Source: Pachyseris speciosa (Eukaryota; Cnidaria; Anthozoa; Scleractinia; Pachyseridae). From it: 64,000 nt of DNA. The stretch's first letter is position 1. The number at the start of each line of letters is the position of its first letter. The notes under the pieces are model-generated. The model made no database searches. It had not been told where the DNA came from and worked only from the letters and a program-made list of their open reading frames with translations. The stretch covers positions 400,001 through 464,000 of the forward strand of contig JAEMWC010000262.1 in the NCBI GenBank assembly GCA_016490735.1. The letters are read 5' to 3'. This document shows, piece by piece, positions 13,901 to 26,600 of this stretch. The translations under genes were made by a program, and so were the position numbers.

Positions 13901-14376
13901 TTGCAAAAAGTTATACATCGGCGAAACAGGAAGACGACTAGGTGACCGATTCCGAGAACATCTACGTGATGTTGAGAAAGATGACAGAGACGCATCCAAA
14001 CCAGTCGCTCGGCATTTTAATCTCCATAGCCATTCCAAACAACACATGTCGATCCCCGGCCTTTCCCTACATCAAGGTACCACGGAAAGCCGTAAAAATC
14101 TCGAGCAAAAATTGATCTTTCAAATCGGCACTCTTAATTCCCACGGTATCAACGAGCGCTTTTCATTCAATTAATTTATTCCTATTTTTCACGTTACCAT
14201 GTTACCACCAATAGCGTTACTCCATATTCTGTATATAAACCACACACAGCCCACAATTCCACGATTCGCTCCAACGAAGGGCTAACGCTCGAAACATCAG
14301 CTAATCGAATCCCTGTACGGTGGTTAATTTCCATTATGAATGCTGTTGATAAACCAAATTTTCGTGTTTCACTCCT

Positions 14377-14411
<35 letters not shown>

Positions 14412-17400
14412 ACCCCCTTTATTCAGTAATGAGTATACATCATTTTGTAAAGTTACAATTATTCATTTTCTTCTTTAGTTTGTCAGAATAATGAAGGAAC
14501 ACCAGGTCGATCTGGACATACATCATTACAGACAAATGATTAGGGTGAGTAACCTTATGACAAAATTTATACTTCTACGTAACTGAAATCTTCTTTAGTC
14601 AGGGTTATCATTTTGAGGAAAACGCCAGGTTAAACTCGTCGGCATGAGATTAGTTTGAGAACTATTGCCAAGAAGGGAGGCCAGGAGAGATGGGAGACCA
14701 CAGTAGAGTTAACCATGGCAACCATGCCACACCCGGCATCATGACAGTAACTGAGTCAGTAGGATACCTACCTTCACCATACTTACCTGCCAGAAGGAAA
14801 GGTTCAGCAGTGAGTCCGCAGGAATTGACTTGTTCTACAAATATCATCAGAGTCGGTGGGAGAATAAGAGGGAGGTAGGGGGCGGAGGGAATCTAGGAAG
14901 GAGTGAAGGTCACCAACAGGCAATACTGATCCGCAGGGGGGAATTTAACATGTAGAAGTGTATTTTAATATTTTTGCAATTGTAAATAACTATAACTCAA
15001 GATTGTTAACAAAAAACACGTTCTTTCTTTGTCGGTATCGTGACTTGCCTGACGTACTAAATGCCGTGTTGTGCCCGGAAAAATTATGCCGCAATTAAAC
15101 ACCCTGAAACTGTGCAGCTTTCACACGGACAACATTTAAACCAACTTTCTCCTTTTTTTTTCACCAGAAACAAATCTCATAGGAAGATAAAATGAGGGCT
15201 TATTACGTACAGTTTATCAAGATAACAACCTAAACAGTAATGGCATTATTGTGACCGAACTGACAGAGGATGTCTTAATGATACCTGTGTTAATCGTTTG
15301 TCTCACGATTTAGTCTTTTACGTGTAGATGGCGAGGTGATATTCAACAAATTGAACTCCTATTGTTTTGTACTTGTTTCAGATGTTGGCGTTCGATGGCA
15401 AAGCAGAGGCTGCTCAGTTCTGTTTTGATAAGGCCGCGGTAAGATATCAGTTTAGCCATTGGTGGTTGATGTCAGGTTCAGTAAAGGTGTTGGAGAAGTT
15501 AGTGGAGCCACTTCTACCTTACTTTCCAAGTAGAAAATGCCATCTGCCATGATGAATTCAGCAATGTCAACCTCAGATCCTCTGCTAGTTTCAGATCAGC
15601 AGTTTCTAAATGCTTCCTTGGCGGTAATCAGAAAGATCGCATCCTACGGAAATGCATGAGTTTGCTTTTTTTGGTCTTACCCACTGACGCGAGACCGTGC
15701 GAAAAGGATGCATTAAACTCGGTTTTCCTAATTCTTGTACGCAGTGTTGTGTTTGTTCAAAATTCCTCTTATAATCGCCATTGCAAAGAAAGGGGAAAAT
15801 TACATGCAGAAAAAATTTACTTTTGAGTTATAAGTCTCTTGAATTGAGTGTCTCTCTTTTGTTTAGAAATTAGAGGAACCATCAGCTTTGATGTACAGCT
15901 ACCTTATACAGGCCTATGCCCACTGTTCAGAAGGGGGAATTCATGCTCTTGTGCCTAAAGATGGGGTAAGAAATCATGTCCTTATAAAGCCCCACTGCGA
16001 AGCACAATTTGGGTTTGGACCAATCAAGAAAGTTATGTTTTATGTTCGATATGGATGTATGTAAAATAGTTGTGTTTTATGCACGATATGCGATTTACTA
16101 TGGTTGCCTTAATTTGGAAGTGCTTAGTGCTCCACTACATCACAAGCAATAATCTTGGCGGCCATTTAGACTAACGAGGAAAATTTTTAACAACGTTTTC
16201 AGGCATCTACTTCTTTAGAGATTTTCCAGACTCGACACTGTCGAAAATTCGAAAGGGATTTCCTTGATTTATCCAAAAGATGATTGCAGATTTTAAAATT
16301 TGGGAAATCAACCGAGGAAAAATAGTGTGCTGTTATATCGAAGCATAATCGCAAACAAAGTCGCCCTGGGTAAGGTTGTCAAGTTAGCACTGGTCATAGC
16401 CTGCGTAGCAAGCGTTTCCCCTGTTCCGAGCAAAGAAACACCTTTCAATGCCTTGGCCGCGCGAAAAATGGGGCGAGAGCAAAATAAATGAAAGGGGTGC
16501 GTTTCCCCTGTACCGAGCTCCGAGCAAAGAAACAACTTTCGATGCCTTGGCCGCGCGAAAAATGGGGCGAGAGCAAAATAAATGAAAGGGGTGCGTTTCC
16601 CCTGTTCCCAGCTCCGAGCAAAGAAACAACTTTCGATGCCTTGGCCGCGCGAAAAATGGGGCGAGAGCAAAATAAATGAAAGGGGTGCGTTTCCCCTGTA
16701 CCGAGCTCCGAGCAAAGAAACAACTTTCGATGCCTTGGCCGCGCGAAAAATGGGGCGAGAGCACTCTTTCATTTTTTGCTCTCGTCCCATTTTTCATGCG
16801 GCCAAAACATCGAAAAATTCCTTTGCGCGGTCTTTCTTTGCAAGAAACTCCACGGAAACGCTTGCTACACAGCCTACACTGGTCAGGACGTCTCGGTTAG
16901 CAAATTTTTCGCGGCCAAGGAAGTTTATTTTACAAACTCTTAAGTCTGTAAGTGAAACTGTGAACTGCAGTAAACACTTTCAACTTCGTCCCATGTTGTC
17001 TTATTTGTGGTGTTAACTGAAGGCGTGTTTATCATAAAACTGAAATGAAACTGAAAATGATATTTGATAATGTAATTTTTACATTGATTACTGGGATATT
17101 CCGCACGATTACCACCCCGCTGGATCTCGCTGAATATCCCCCGATTTTGCCAACTTGACCTACAGCCATCAGTTGACACGCCGCTCCATTTTAAAGAATA
17201 GTTGTGAAAAATACCATCTTCGCTTGATAGTTTCCTTTGAAGCTTCACTTCTCCGCCAGTTGTTCAATTTTCCAAAGCCTTTCAGGATCATCAAGAATTC
17301 TCTTCCAATACAACAGCCGCCTTATAATTAACACCTTATTCATTACAAAATTCATAACCTCTGATTGGGTAATTTCTTTTAACAACACTTGACATAGTTT

Positions 17401-20110
17401 ACTTTATAATTATTTTTAGTAAAGTGATATTATGCCACTTAGGGCATTTGTGCTTTGACATAAAAGTTATTTGAGTGTTAGAATTGGTAAAGTTTATTGA
17501 GACTTGTTGTACGGAGAAGGGAGGTATGGACGAGTGAATTTACTTGTGTTCCGTGGTTTTGTGTTTTCCTTTCCACAGAATATGAAAAAGATTATCCATT
17601 TGTACAATGAGATGGAAGAAAAAGATTTTGGGTAACTGCGAACAACTGATATAATATTAGTTACTCTGTGAAGATTTTTTTTCAAACAAAACTGAATTGA
17701 CACGTTTGCTCTATGAAAATTTTTTTTTCAAACAAAACTGAATTGACACGTTTGCTCTGTGAAGATTTTTTTTCAAACAAAACTGAATTGACACGTTTGC
17801 TCTGTGAAGATTTTTTTTTTCAAACAAAACTGAATTGACACGTTTGCTCTGTGAAGATTTTTTTTTTTCAAACAAAACTGAATTGACACGTTTGCTCAGT
17901 GAAGATTTTTTTTTTCAAACAAAACTGAATTGACACGTTTGCTCTGTGAAGATTTTTTTTTCAAACAAAATTGAATTGACACCTTTGCTCTGTGAAGATT
18001 TTTTTTTTCAAACAAAACTGAATTGACACGTTTGCTCAGTGAAGATTTTTTTTTTTTCAAACAAAACTGAATTGACAAGTTTGTGGTAGCAATACAATGT
18101 TATGCAGTAGGGCTACATAGTAATTTAAAATAAAAATTCAAAAAATAATGCATCTATGAAACTGAAATTGGGAAGACTTGTTCTACGAGTAGATTACTAG
18201 GTAAAATCGAAATCGCTCCAAGGTATCCCTAATTTGGTAGTTTGGTGGTTTGGTTTACAGGCCATCTTAAGTTAAATTTTTTACCATTAGGCAAAAAATC
18301 TTAACAGTAAGTATTTACCTTTTCATAAAAACGAAAACAAGTGAAATCACCCTCTTGTTGAAAAGGAAACAAAACCAACCAAGCGTCTGCTTCTACTTTG
18401 TTTTTGTTCATGTGTTCGTTTAGTTTGTTTGTTTGTTTGTTTTGGCTTTGCTAAATTAATGGCTCATTTCTGCTTAAAGTAAACAGCAGAGAACTACACT
18501 TCTTTCTACTATAAACTATCGTTGCCCTTTAAACTCCAATATCAATCTGCGTATTCTCCCTTCTGTTGGCCTTATGTTGTTACTTACTAGTGGGGAGAGT
18601 TTATGTGCATATCAGGACGTTTTTGGTGATCTATTCCTTCATTCTCTATGCCTTCCTGTCAAGAGAAAAAGATAATACTTAAGTCTTACTGTACTTTCTC
18701 TTAATATTGTTTTTAAAAACAGTCCCTCATCCCGCGCGAAGGGCGCAGCCTGTATAGCTTATTTGCATATGGGAGACCTTGAGAAAGCAGAGGAAGTAAG
18801 GCGGTAAGTCAAGTTCAGCATTATTACTACATTTTCGGAAGTCTTTAAATAGTTAACATCAACCACCATCATGTTGCAAGATAGGGCTTAACAGCACCGC
18901 CAGTGAACCAAGGTACAATGTGACTGCAATGATCCACCAGAGCATGTGCTAATGGCTACAGCTGCTGACCGCTCTGTAGACAGCGCAGAAACCCGCTCTT
19001 TGATGTTAACTGAGTTAAACTGCATTTAACATTGACGTAGAACGAAAAAATAGTTAAGAACGATGCCCATGGCCCAGTTCTAAGCCCCAATGTAAACATC
19101 CCAAGACTTGCTTAGCCACTGTTCCAGTCAATAAATGTGCTTGGCGCAAATTCGCACTTGCAAGTTGTGACTGGTGACATGTTTGCGTTCATTTCCTCAG
19201 CACGCATGGCATTGGTCAACCGAAGAAGAAAGTTTTACTTCAATTTATGAAGAGTTACTCAAAACGTGGCGATGTGGCAAGTAAGTCAGTTTATGAGGGT
19301 CGTGGGCCAGGGAATGGGAAAACTTTTTATTTCCTAGCTCCATTAGCCTTTTCTTTTCTTTCGCTTGCGTTCAAGCAAATGGACAAAGACAGAAATATGG
19401 AATGCTTTGCTTTGAAGCCCAGAATATGTCACGTGACATGCCAGGCAATATTGATACGGTTCTAAAAACCAAAGTCAGACTCGAAAACTATCCAACCATA
19501 TTCCTAAAGTGATCAACTTATTTTACTTGGTGTTCGTGCTCAAAAATAAGTGTTTGTTTTGTTTTGTAATATTCCCATTGAAAACACTTTTGCTTTAAGC
19601 AGTTACCTAATAATCCACAGTAAAGTTTTTTGCGTTTTGTTGATTTGTTCCTCAGTCCAATTGTTCCAAACTGGGGTTTGAAGTATATTCAATTTATATA
19701 CATGTATAGGCCTGCGATTTCCTTACCAGCAATAGTAATAGGTTTTGGCGAACAATGGTGATCTTAAGCCGTACGTGTAGAGGCCGGAACACACCAGGGT
19801 ACAAGTCGCAGTGACAGTTCTCATCGTGTGACATGCCAAGTAATCAAATGAAGAATGATCCTCGCAGTTATGAACGCAATTTATGCAATTGCGAAAAGAA
19901 GCCTGAAAAAAATTCAGGACTTCAACGGGGTTCGAACCCGTGACCTCGCGATTACCGGTGGGATGCTCTAACCAACTGAGCTATGAAGCAGTTCATAACT
20001 GCGAGGATCATTCTTCATTTGATTTCATTTCCGCAGTTCATATATGATTCATTTCATATATCATTCATACTCATTTCTTTCACGGGATCATATGAACCCA
20101 CAATTGACCT

Positions 20111-20151
<41 letters not shown>

Positions 20152-20362
20152 ATCGCACCGGTAATCGCGAGGTCACGGGTTCGAACCCCGTTGAAGTCCT
20201 GAATTTTTTTTTCAGGCTTCTTTTTGCAATTGCATAAATTGCGTTCATAACTGCGAGGATCATTCTTCATTTGATTTCATTTCCGCAGTTCATATATGAT
20301 TCATTTCATATATCATTCATACTCATTTCTTTCACGGGATCATATGAACCCACAATTGACCT

Positions 20363-20403
<41 letters not shown>

Positions 20404-20615
20404 ATCGCACCGGTAATCGCGAGGTCACGGGTTCGAACCCCGTTGAAGTCCTGAATTTTTTTTTTCAGGCTTCTTTTCGTAATTGCATAAATTGCGTTCA
20501 TAACTGCGAGGATCATTCTTCATTTGATTTCATTTCCGCAGTTCGTATATGATTCATTTCATATATCATTCATACTCATTTCTTTCACGGGATCATATGA
20601 ACCCACAATTGACCT

Positions 20616-20656
<41 letters not shown>

Positions 20657-23600
20657 ATCGCACCGGTAATCGCGAGGTCACGGGTTCGAACCCCGTTGAA
20701 GTCCTGAATTTTTTTTTTTCAGGCTTCTTTTCGTAATTGCATAAATTGCGTTCATAACTGCGAGGATCATTCTTCATTTGATTTCATTTCCGCAGTTCAT
20801 ATATGATTCATTTCATATATCATTCATGCCAAGTAATGCTGTCGCGGCAACCAAATTTTGTTCTCCCTTGACTTGAGGCACAGAGTCACACCTGTTTGAA
20901 TTCGTGCGACAAGCCGCGGGGAAAAGATGACGCAAATTTTCAGTGTCGCCTCTCGTGCACTGTCAGTCGTTCTGTCCCTGGGACAAAAGAAAAACAACGG
21001 GAAAGCGTCATTTATCCGCCTATAGACAAATCTCCTCTTGTGTATAAGGTAGGCATCTTGACCCAGAGACATGTCTCCCAAGCAATGCACACAAGACGGC
21101 TTATCGCAGAGACTTATCGCCTCGTGTGTGCCGACCTTAAAGCTGAAAAGAGTTTTAGTCATGCAATGTTATGGGCCTCATTCGAGACTGCTCAACATCT
21201 AAAGTCAAAGCAATTTTGCGGCAAGACATCCCTCGGGTTTAGGCAACGTAAGGGTAAGTTGAAAACGTTAACGTAAACTGTTGCTAGTGAGGTTTTGGAT
21301 TTATCTGTTGCGTCTTTTTCCTAGGAACGAGGGAATTGTACGAAGAGCTGAAATACGAAATGAAAGACCTCGCCATACCAACAATTGTGTACAACAACCT
21401 CCTTTATGTGTATGGCTTCCATGGTAAGTTAGATCTGGTCCCAGTTGCTCAAAGGGCAGAGAACTTTACTGCTACTTCTACTTTATTGACTGATAAATCG
21501 TACAATGCATCTCATCATTCAGTATAAAAGTAAAATATTATTAAATGCAGGGTTGTATATAAGAGCCGGCAGCCGGCGAAGTTCGCCGGCTTCTCCGCCA
21601 GGTTTCGCCGGCTACTTTCATGCTTCACGAGTCAAGATATGTCGAGGAGATGATGTTTATCAGGTCTAAACTACTTGGGCTCAATAAAAATAAAAATTTT
21701 GCAGTGCCTATCTTTTCTGAAAACATATAAAAGACTTCTGACCTAAGCGCAGTTTAAAAACGTTATGCTTGAGACTATCTTTTTGAACAAATCTTGCTGC
21801 TGTGGCGGTAAAGTACGAATAAGATGATTTGTTGTTCAGTCCGCCATATTGGATTTCGATACATGAATGCATAATTGTGCGAGCAGGAAACTGGGAAAGA
21901 GTAGTCTTCGTGCGTGACTAACAACACGAAATTGCGAAAATGACTGACCAGCGAGGTCAAAAACTAAAGCAATTAACCTTAGATGTTTTTTGTCAAGGAA
22001 AACGAAAACCAAAAGAGACAACTACAAGTGAAGGTATGTACCTACCTTTGAAAAAATGTCCAAGAAAATAAATATTAATTTGCCAGCAAATCGACCAAAA
22101 CGTTCAACGGCAAAACAATTAGATCTTTACAGTATCTTCAAGTATGACAAGTCATAGTTTTAATCTTTTTGTAAGCCTTAGCATCATTGCTTTGAAAGAA
22201 AACGTCGAAAGTTTAATTTACTATTCCTTCTGAGGAGATACGTAGAGCTTTATTGGCCTCCGTCAAATCACCGTCAATGGGAAAGTTTTGTTTGTGGCTT
22301 CTTGCAAATGCTGTCAACAGCGGCCACGATCAACGTGCATGTTGTTTATCGGCAGTGGCCTTTCTGGAACGTACAATTTTCGAAATATAGCCCGCACGGC
22401 ATGTGCAAACAGGAGTTGAGACTCAAACAGCTCATTTGTACTTGACTTGCAAGGTTACCGGTTACACTAAAATCTAGCGCCAAAGGAACAAGCAGATATC
22501 GTGTATCAAACCTTAAAATAACCTTTTGCTTTAAGTGTAACAGACCTACACCTTTACGAAGGTAACATATGATTATGTAAGATGCGACCAACCTGATTTA
22601 TACGAGTTAATAAGTAATCAGACAGCGTGTGGCTAAATGTTTTCTTTTTATTGACTTAAGGTTGCATCTAAGTAAACTAAAAAAGTTTTTTCAAACAATG
22701 AAACATTAAGTACCTAACCTTTGATCAGCTCAACGATTATCAGAGTGTGGCAGAAACAGCTGTGTTCAAAGTGTCCATGAGGTTTAACCCATTGGCACCC
22801 GTGCCGGCCAAAACCGGCCGTAAAAAACTCCCATGCTTCAAAACATTGCAACTTTCTCAATCGCACGAATATTGCCTTAACTGTTAGTTGTGAGCACGAA
22901 ATGGAATGCCCTTTAAATTTGGATATCCAATAAATGCAAGAAACGTAGCGATTTTTACCAAATATGGCCTTTTGAGTTTGGACAAGAACGAAACTGGCCG
23001 TTTTTAACGTCAAAGAGAAACAACAAAAATGCCCCTTTTTGCCTTCATGTTTTTTAGGGAAATCATCGTCGAAAAACCAAAATTTAACCATCATAACGAA
23101 ATTCAGTCCTTTTTCTAGCTTAGAAATGACTTTTTTTGTTCATATTCTTCTCCCGAGCCAGTGCATTCGGGCCTTCCCGACATTTTCAACATCTTGAGAG
23201 CATTGCATGCTGGGAACTAACGAGAATTTTTGACAGCGCCCGTTCCTTCCCCCAATTCTTTCGCATATAAACTAAGTCTACAGCCACTCCGACCTACCGC
23301 CAAAATTTCCTGCTCGTGGTCATCTTCAGTACACAGAAATTCCAAAATATGTGGCGGTAGGTCGAGAAATTCATCAATAGTCGAGTCCCAAAGGTACTAA
23401 GTGTTCGACCGGCCAAATTCCCAGTTCGTCGAGTAACAAGCCAAATTCAACAACAAAGTACATCACCTTGCTCGATTCTTTGAGAAAGTGGACTCTTAGC
23501 TACCGTCACGCTTAATGATGCTCATCAGGCAGCCGCTAAAGATGAAAAATGGCTGTAAATTTAGCAGAAATCGCAAGCAAACCGAACTTGGGCCATTGTT

Positions 23601-26600
23601 GTCGCTTCACGGATAAAAAATAGCCACGTCAAAATGACGTTTTCAGAAACCTTGAGCCTCCAGTGGCTTAGTACAGCACCACTTTTCCCTGGTAGTTCAA
23701 ATAAAGAGTCACGAATTGCTATTCATCGTTTATAGGTGGAAAATCACTCCGAAAATGTAAAACCCTCCGGTAGTCAATGGGTTAATTAAAAGATAAAGAA
23801 AGTTGCGGTGTCCCCGAAAGAAGTCAAGTTTTTCTTGTTGTCTACTTATGTTCTGGGACAACGAAACCGAAGATACTAGACCTTTGGACTGTTAGGCAAG
23901 TTCCCGTTACCGAGCGGAGTTAATCGCCGTTTGCTGGTCTAGTCCTTCAAGTATGTGCCATGTTTACAAGTTCTCAAGTGGCAATATTTGCCAGGCTCGT
24001 TAGCTCCAGCAAAACCACCAAAAAGATACAAAAAATATCATTCCACTTTTTGTTTATACGGTTGCATTATTGAAATGTCGCTTTGTCTTTCTTTGAGTAA
24101 CATGGTTTTCACAGTATAATTGCAGCTTAATTCATTCCTCTAATGTCTGAGTTTCATGGCCCAAAATGCCAGGAAATGCGTTTTCCAGTGTTCCAGTTTT
24201 CAAAAATTTTCCGGGGAGCATGCCCCCGGACCCCCCTAGAAACGATGTGCTTTACTGAGCCCATCGTATGCGTCATCCGGACCCACAACCGTCTACTTTT
24301 CACAAAACTCCGGCTACTTAAGAACTTAAAGAAAACCCTGTAAATGATGCTATTAAGATAACAGTTTTAAATAATTAACCCTTTAAGCCCCAAGGGAAAT
24401 GCCAAGTTTTTCTAAATCGGTAACTATGAACCAGGAGACCACATGTGATATACCATTTGAAAGGTATTTTCTGGGGTATGCTATAAATCACACTAAAAGA
24501 AATGGAGGAGGCCACAGATTGGATTGACAAGTTCCCAAAATGAAAAAATAAAAACGTTTAAAATTTTCCTGTTTCTTGTACACATTGGGTATCCCCCTAA
24601 ACTATAGCTTAATTTGCAGCTCTCAATGCATTGCTTGTTGTCAGATATTAACTTGGTCGAAAAAGTACAAAGACAAAAAGTTCCAAAAGTTGCAGGGGTG
24701 GTAAATCAAGTCTTGTATAGGAGGGGGGCATGATATTATCCCTTCATTGTTGAGATCTTTCCAAGATCTTTTAGTTGTGCAAATTTCATGCAAATTGACT
24801 GAATATTGAGCATGTAATTGCATCTTGTGCCATATGGCACTATTGGGGCTTAAAGGGTTAAGAAAGATACTGAAATAATAATAATAAAACAGTCTAAAGC
24901 AACTCTCCAATTTTGAACATATGATTGCGAAGCGTAGCCTTAAATTTAGAATTGTCCTCTATATCAACGATACTCACGGCTGCTTATTCCATCAGTTAAT
25001 TGTCTTGGGAAAGAAGCTCTTAGCATGTTGATTGCGGTCTTATAAATAGATTGGAGTGGTTATACCTCGAGGTACGAGATAGAGGTGTAAGATACCTTTC
25101 TCTCTCGATCGGTCCACCTTCTCATAAACCACTTGGTGAAACATTACTAACCGAGGCAGGATTCTCCTACCCTCAAGGGATGGCCACTCCAACTCGTTCA
25201 ACATATTGGTTACCACCCCTCTCCCTAGCTGCGGTGCGCTGAATCATATCCAGGTGGTGCTTATCATTTTCAAGATAAGGATACCAGGCAGAGATGGCAT
25301 ACTCCAACTTAAACTCCAACTAAAATGCAACTGCACTTTATCCATATAAGTTACTGTACAGAGGTTACACTGCACTTTATCCGTGGAATAGCGAGTTATC
25401 CATTGGATAAGGTCATCCTGCATTAGCATCTGGGGCCTGGTGTTGAAATCGTTTAGTGATATGCGTGGCTTCTGTCCACGTGTGTAATTCCATACGATCC
25501 CAGATACACATAGATTGGTTATTCCCACATGGGACGCCTAAGGAATCGTTCTTTTCAGGAAGTCGTCATCATTCAAAGTGGGTCTTGCCTTTTTTCACAT
25601 CATGCCAGGTAGTTTTTTTGCTAGCACCTTAATAGCACCAGATTGGCCTTTTAGCTCAGAACTGGAACGGAATTTAGCTCAGGAATGGAACTCAGAACAT
25701 TGAGCCGGTATCGTATGAACAAAGCGTAGATTATTATTCTTCCTGTTTTAGTGGTGCGGTCTTAGGCTCATACGAGATAACAGTGAAGTAATGGAAAAGG
25801 GCGGCGAGGATCAACCAAGAAAGATAGAGACATATCACAAGCGTTATCCTAGAGTTTTGAAAGCGTTTGAGAAATCAAATTAACTGGACGTATGTTACTC
25901 TTTCAGGTGATGTTGACTCACAATGGAAAGTGTTTGAAGAGATGAAGGCAAACGGCTCAGAGCCTAACATGTTTTCGTATTCGAATATCGTGAGAACTTA
26001 CTTACTCAAGTAAGTACAAGGAAATATTAATAGAACTATTTTGTCTGGTGCCAGAGTTTTCATGAATATTAACAAGGCATAATGAAGATACCCAGAAACT
26101 ATCATTTATATTTTTTTTTCTAAGTTGTTAGGTTAGGCTATAGTTATACATAACAGGTTTGTTTTCCTTTAAAAGAGCAACCATTTTAGACCTTCCAATG
26201 TTTTTGCGTGAAGTTCAGTTGTACGATATAGTACACTATCGCGTTTTAGTATAAATCTACTAGCGTTCTATCACGAATGCCGTTCTCTGATTGGCTACGC
26301 TACTCGCTATCGATTCTGTGTTATATAATAAGGTGAATAGTTCGCGCGTTGTGATTGGTTCTTAGCTATGATCTATTTGAGGACAGATGCACAGATTACG
26401 TCATCACGACCCACTTTTTTCCAGAAATGTGGAAAATAAACAAGTTTTTCGCTTGCATTTTGTTTCTTTATTATATAAAACAAATAGATTCCATGTTGCC
26501 GTGCGTCTGTTCAGTAATAGATTACAGAAGACGTCAAAATGTGGTAAAATCATCAGTGACACACTCGCCTGCGGCTCGTGTGCCACTTCTTTATTTTTAC

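Larger units (their letters stand above)
19845..20824. mobile_element. Array of tRNA-Thr-like units in a 13-bp target duplication
   Basis: A perfect CATGCCAAGTAAT lies on both sides (19832-19844 and 20825-20837). Between them is one truncated inverted unit (19845-19990) followed by three direct units with tRNA starts at 20126, 20378 and 20631 (period 252-253 bp). Each unit has the tRNA-like part, a CTGAA-T-run-TTCAGGC hairpin, GTTCATAACTGCGAGGATC, and an AT-rich TATATGATTCATTTCATATA palindrome. The whole block went in as one event. Confidence 0.85.
21548..24340 (+). mobile_element. hAT-like element, degraded
   Basis: The ends CAGGGTTGTATATAAG and CTTAAAGAAAACCCTG are inverted and flanked by a shared TAAATG. 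A GCCGGCGAA/TTCGCCGGC hairpin lies near the left end, and GGGGAGCATGCCCCCGG near the right. A start codon at 21940 opens 31 codons (to a GT donor at 22034) of a basic QLTLDVFCQGKRKPKE type, like the N-terminus of hAT transposases. The body is lost and a piggyBac-like element sits inside. It lies in the PPR intron 21424-25906. Confidence 0.6.

Noticed and set aside
16300..16900. Overlapping frames up to 160 codons on both strands
   Set aside because: They are by-products of the 94-bp tandem repeat inside the Mutator-like element. Simultaneous long frames on both strands indicate repeat structure.
17655..18082. Regular repeat array that might suggest CRISPR
   Set aside because: The genome is eukaryotic, the whole unit is repeated, and only T-run length varies; there are no unique spacers.
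20054..20777. Minus-strand frames containing STGFEPVTSRLPVRCSNQ
   Set aside because: This is the translation of the complement of the tRNA-like sequence. Such spurious proteins are common in annotated genomes.
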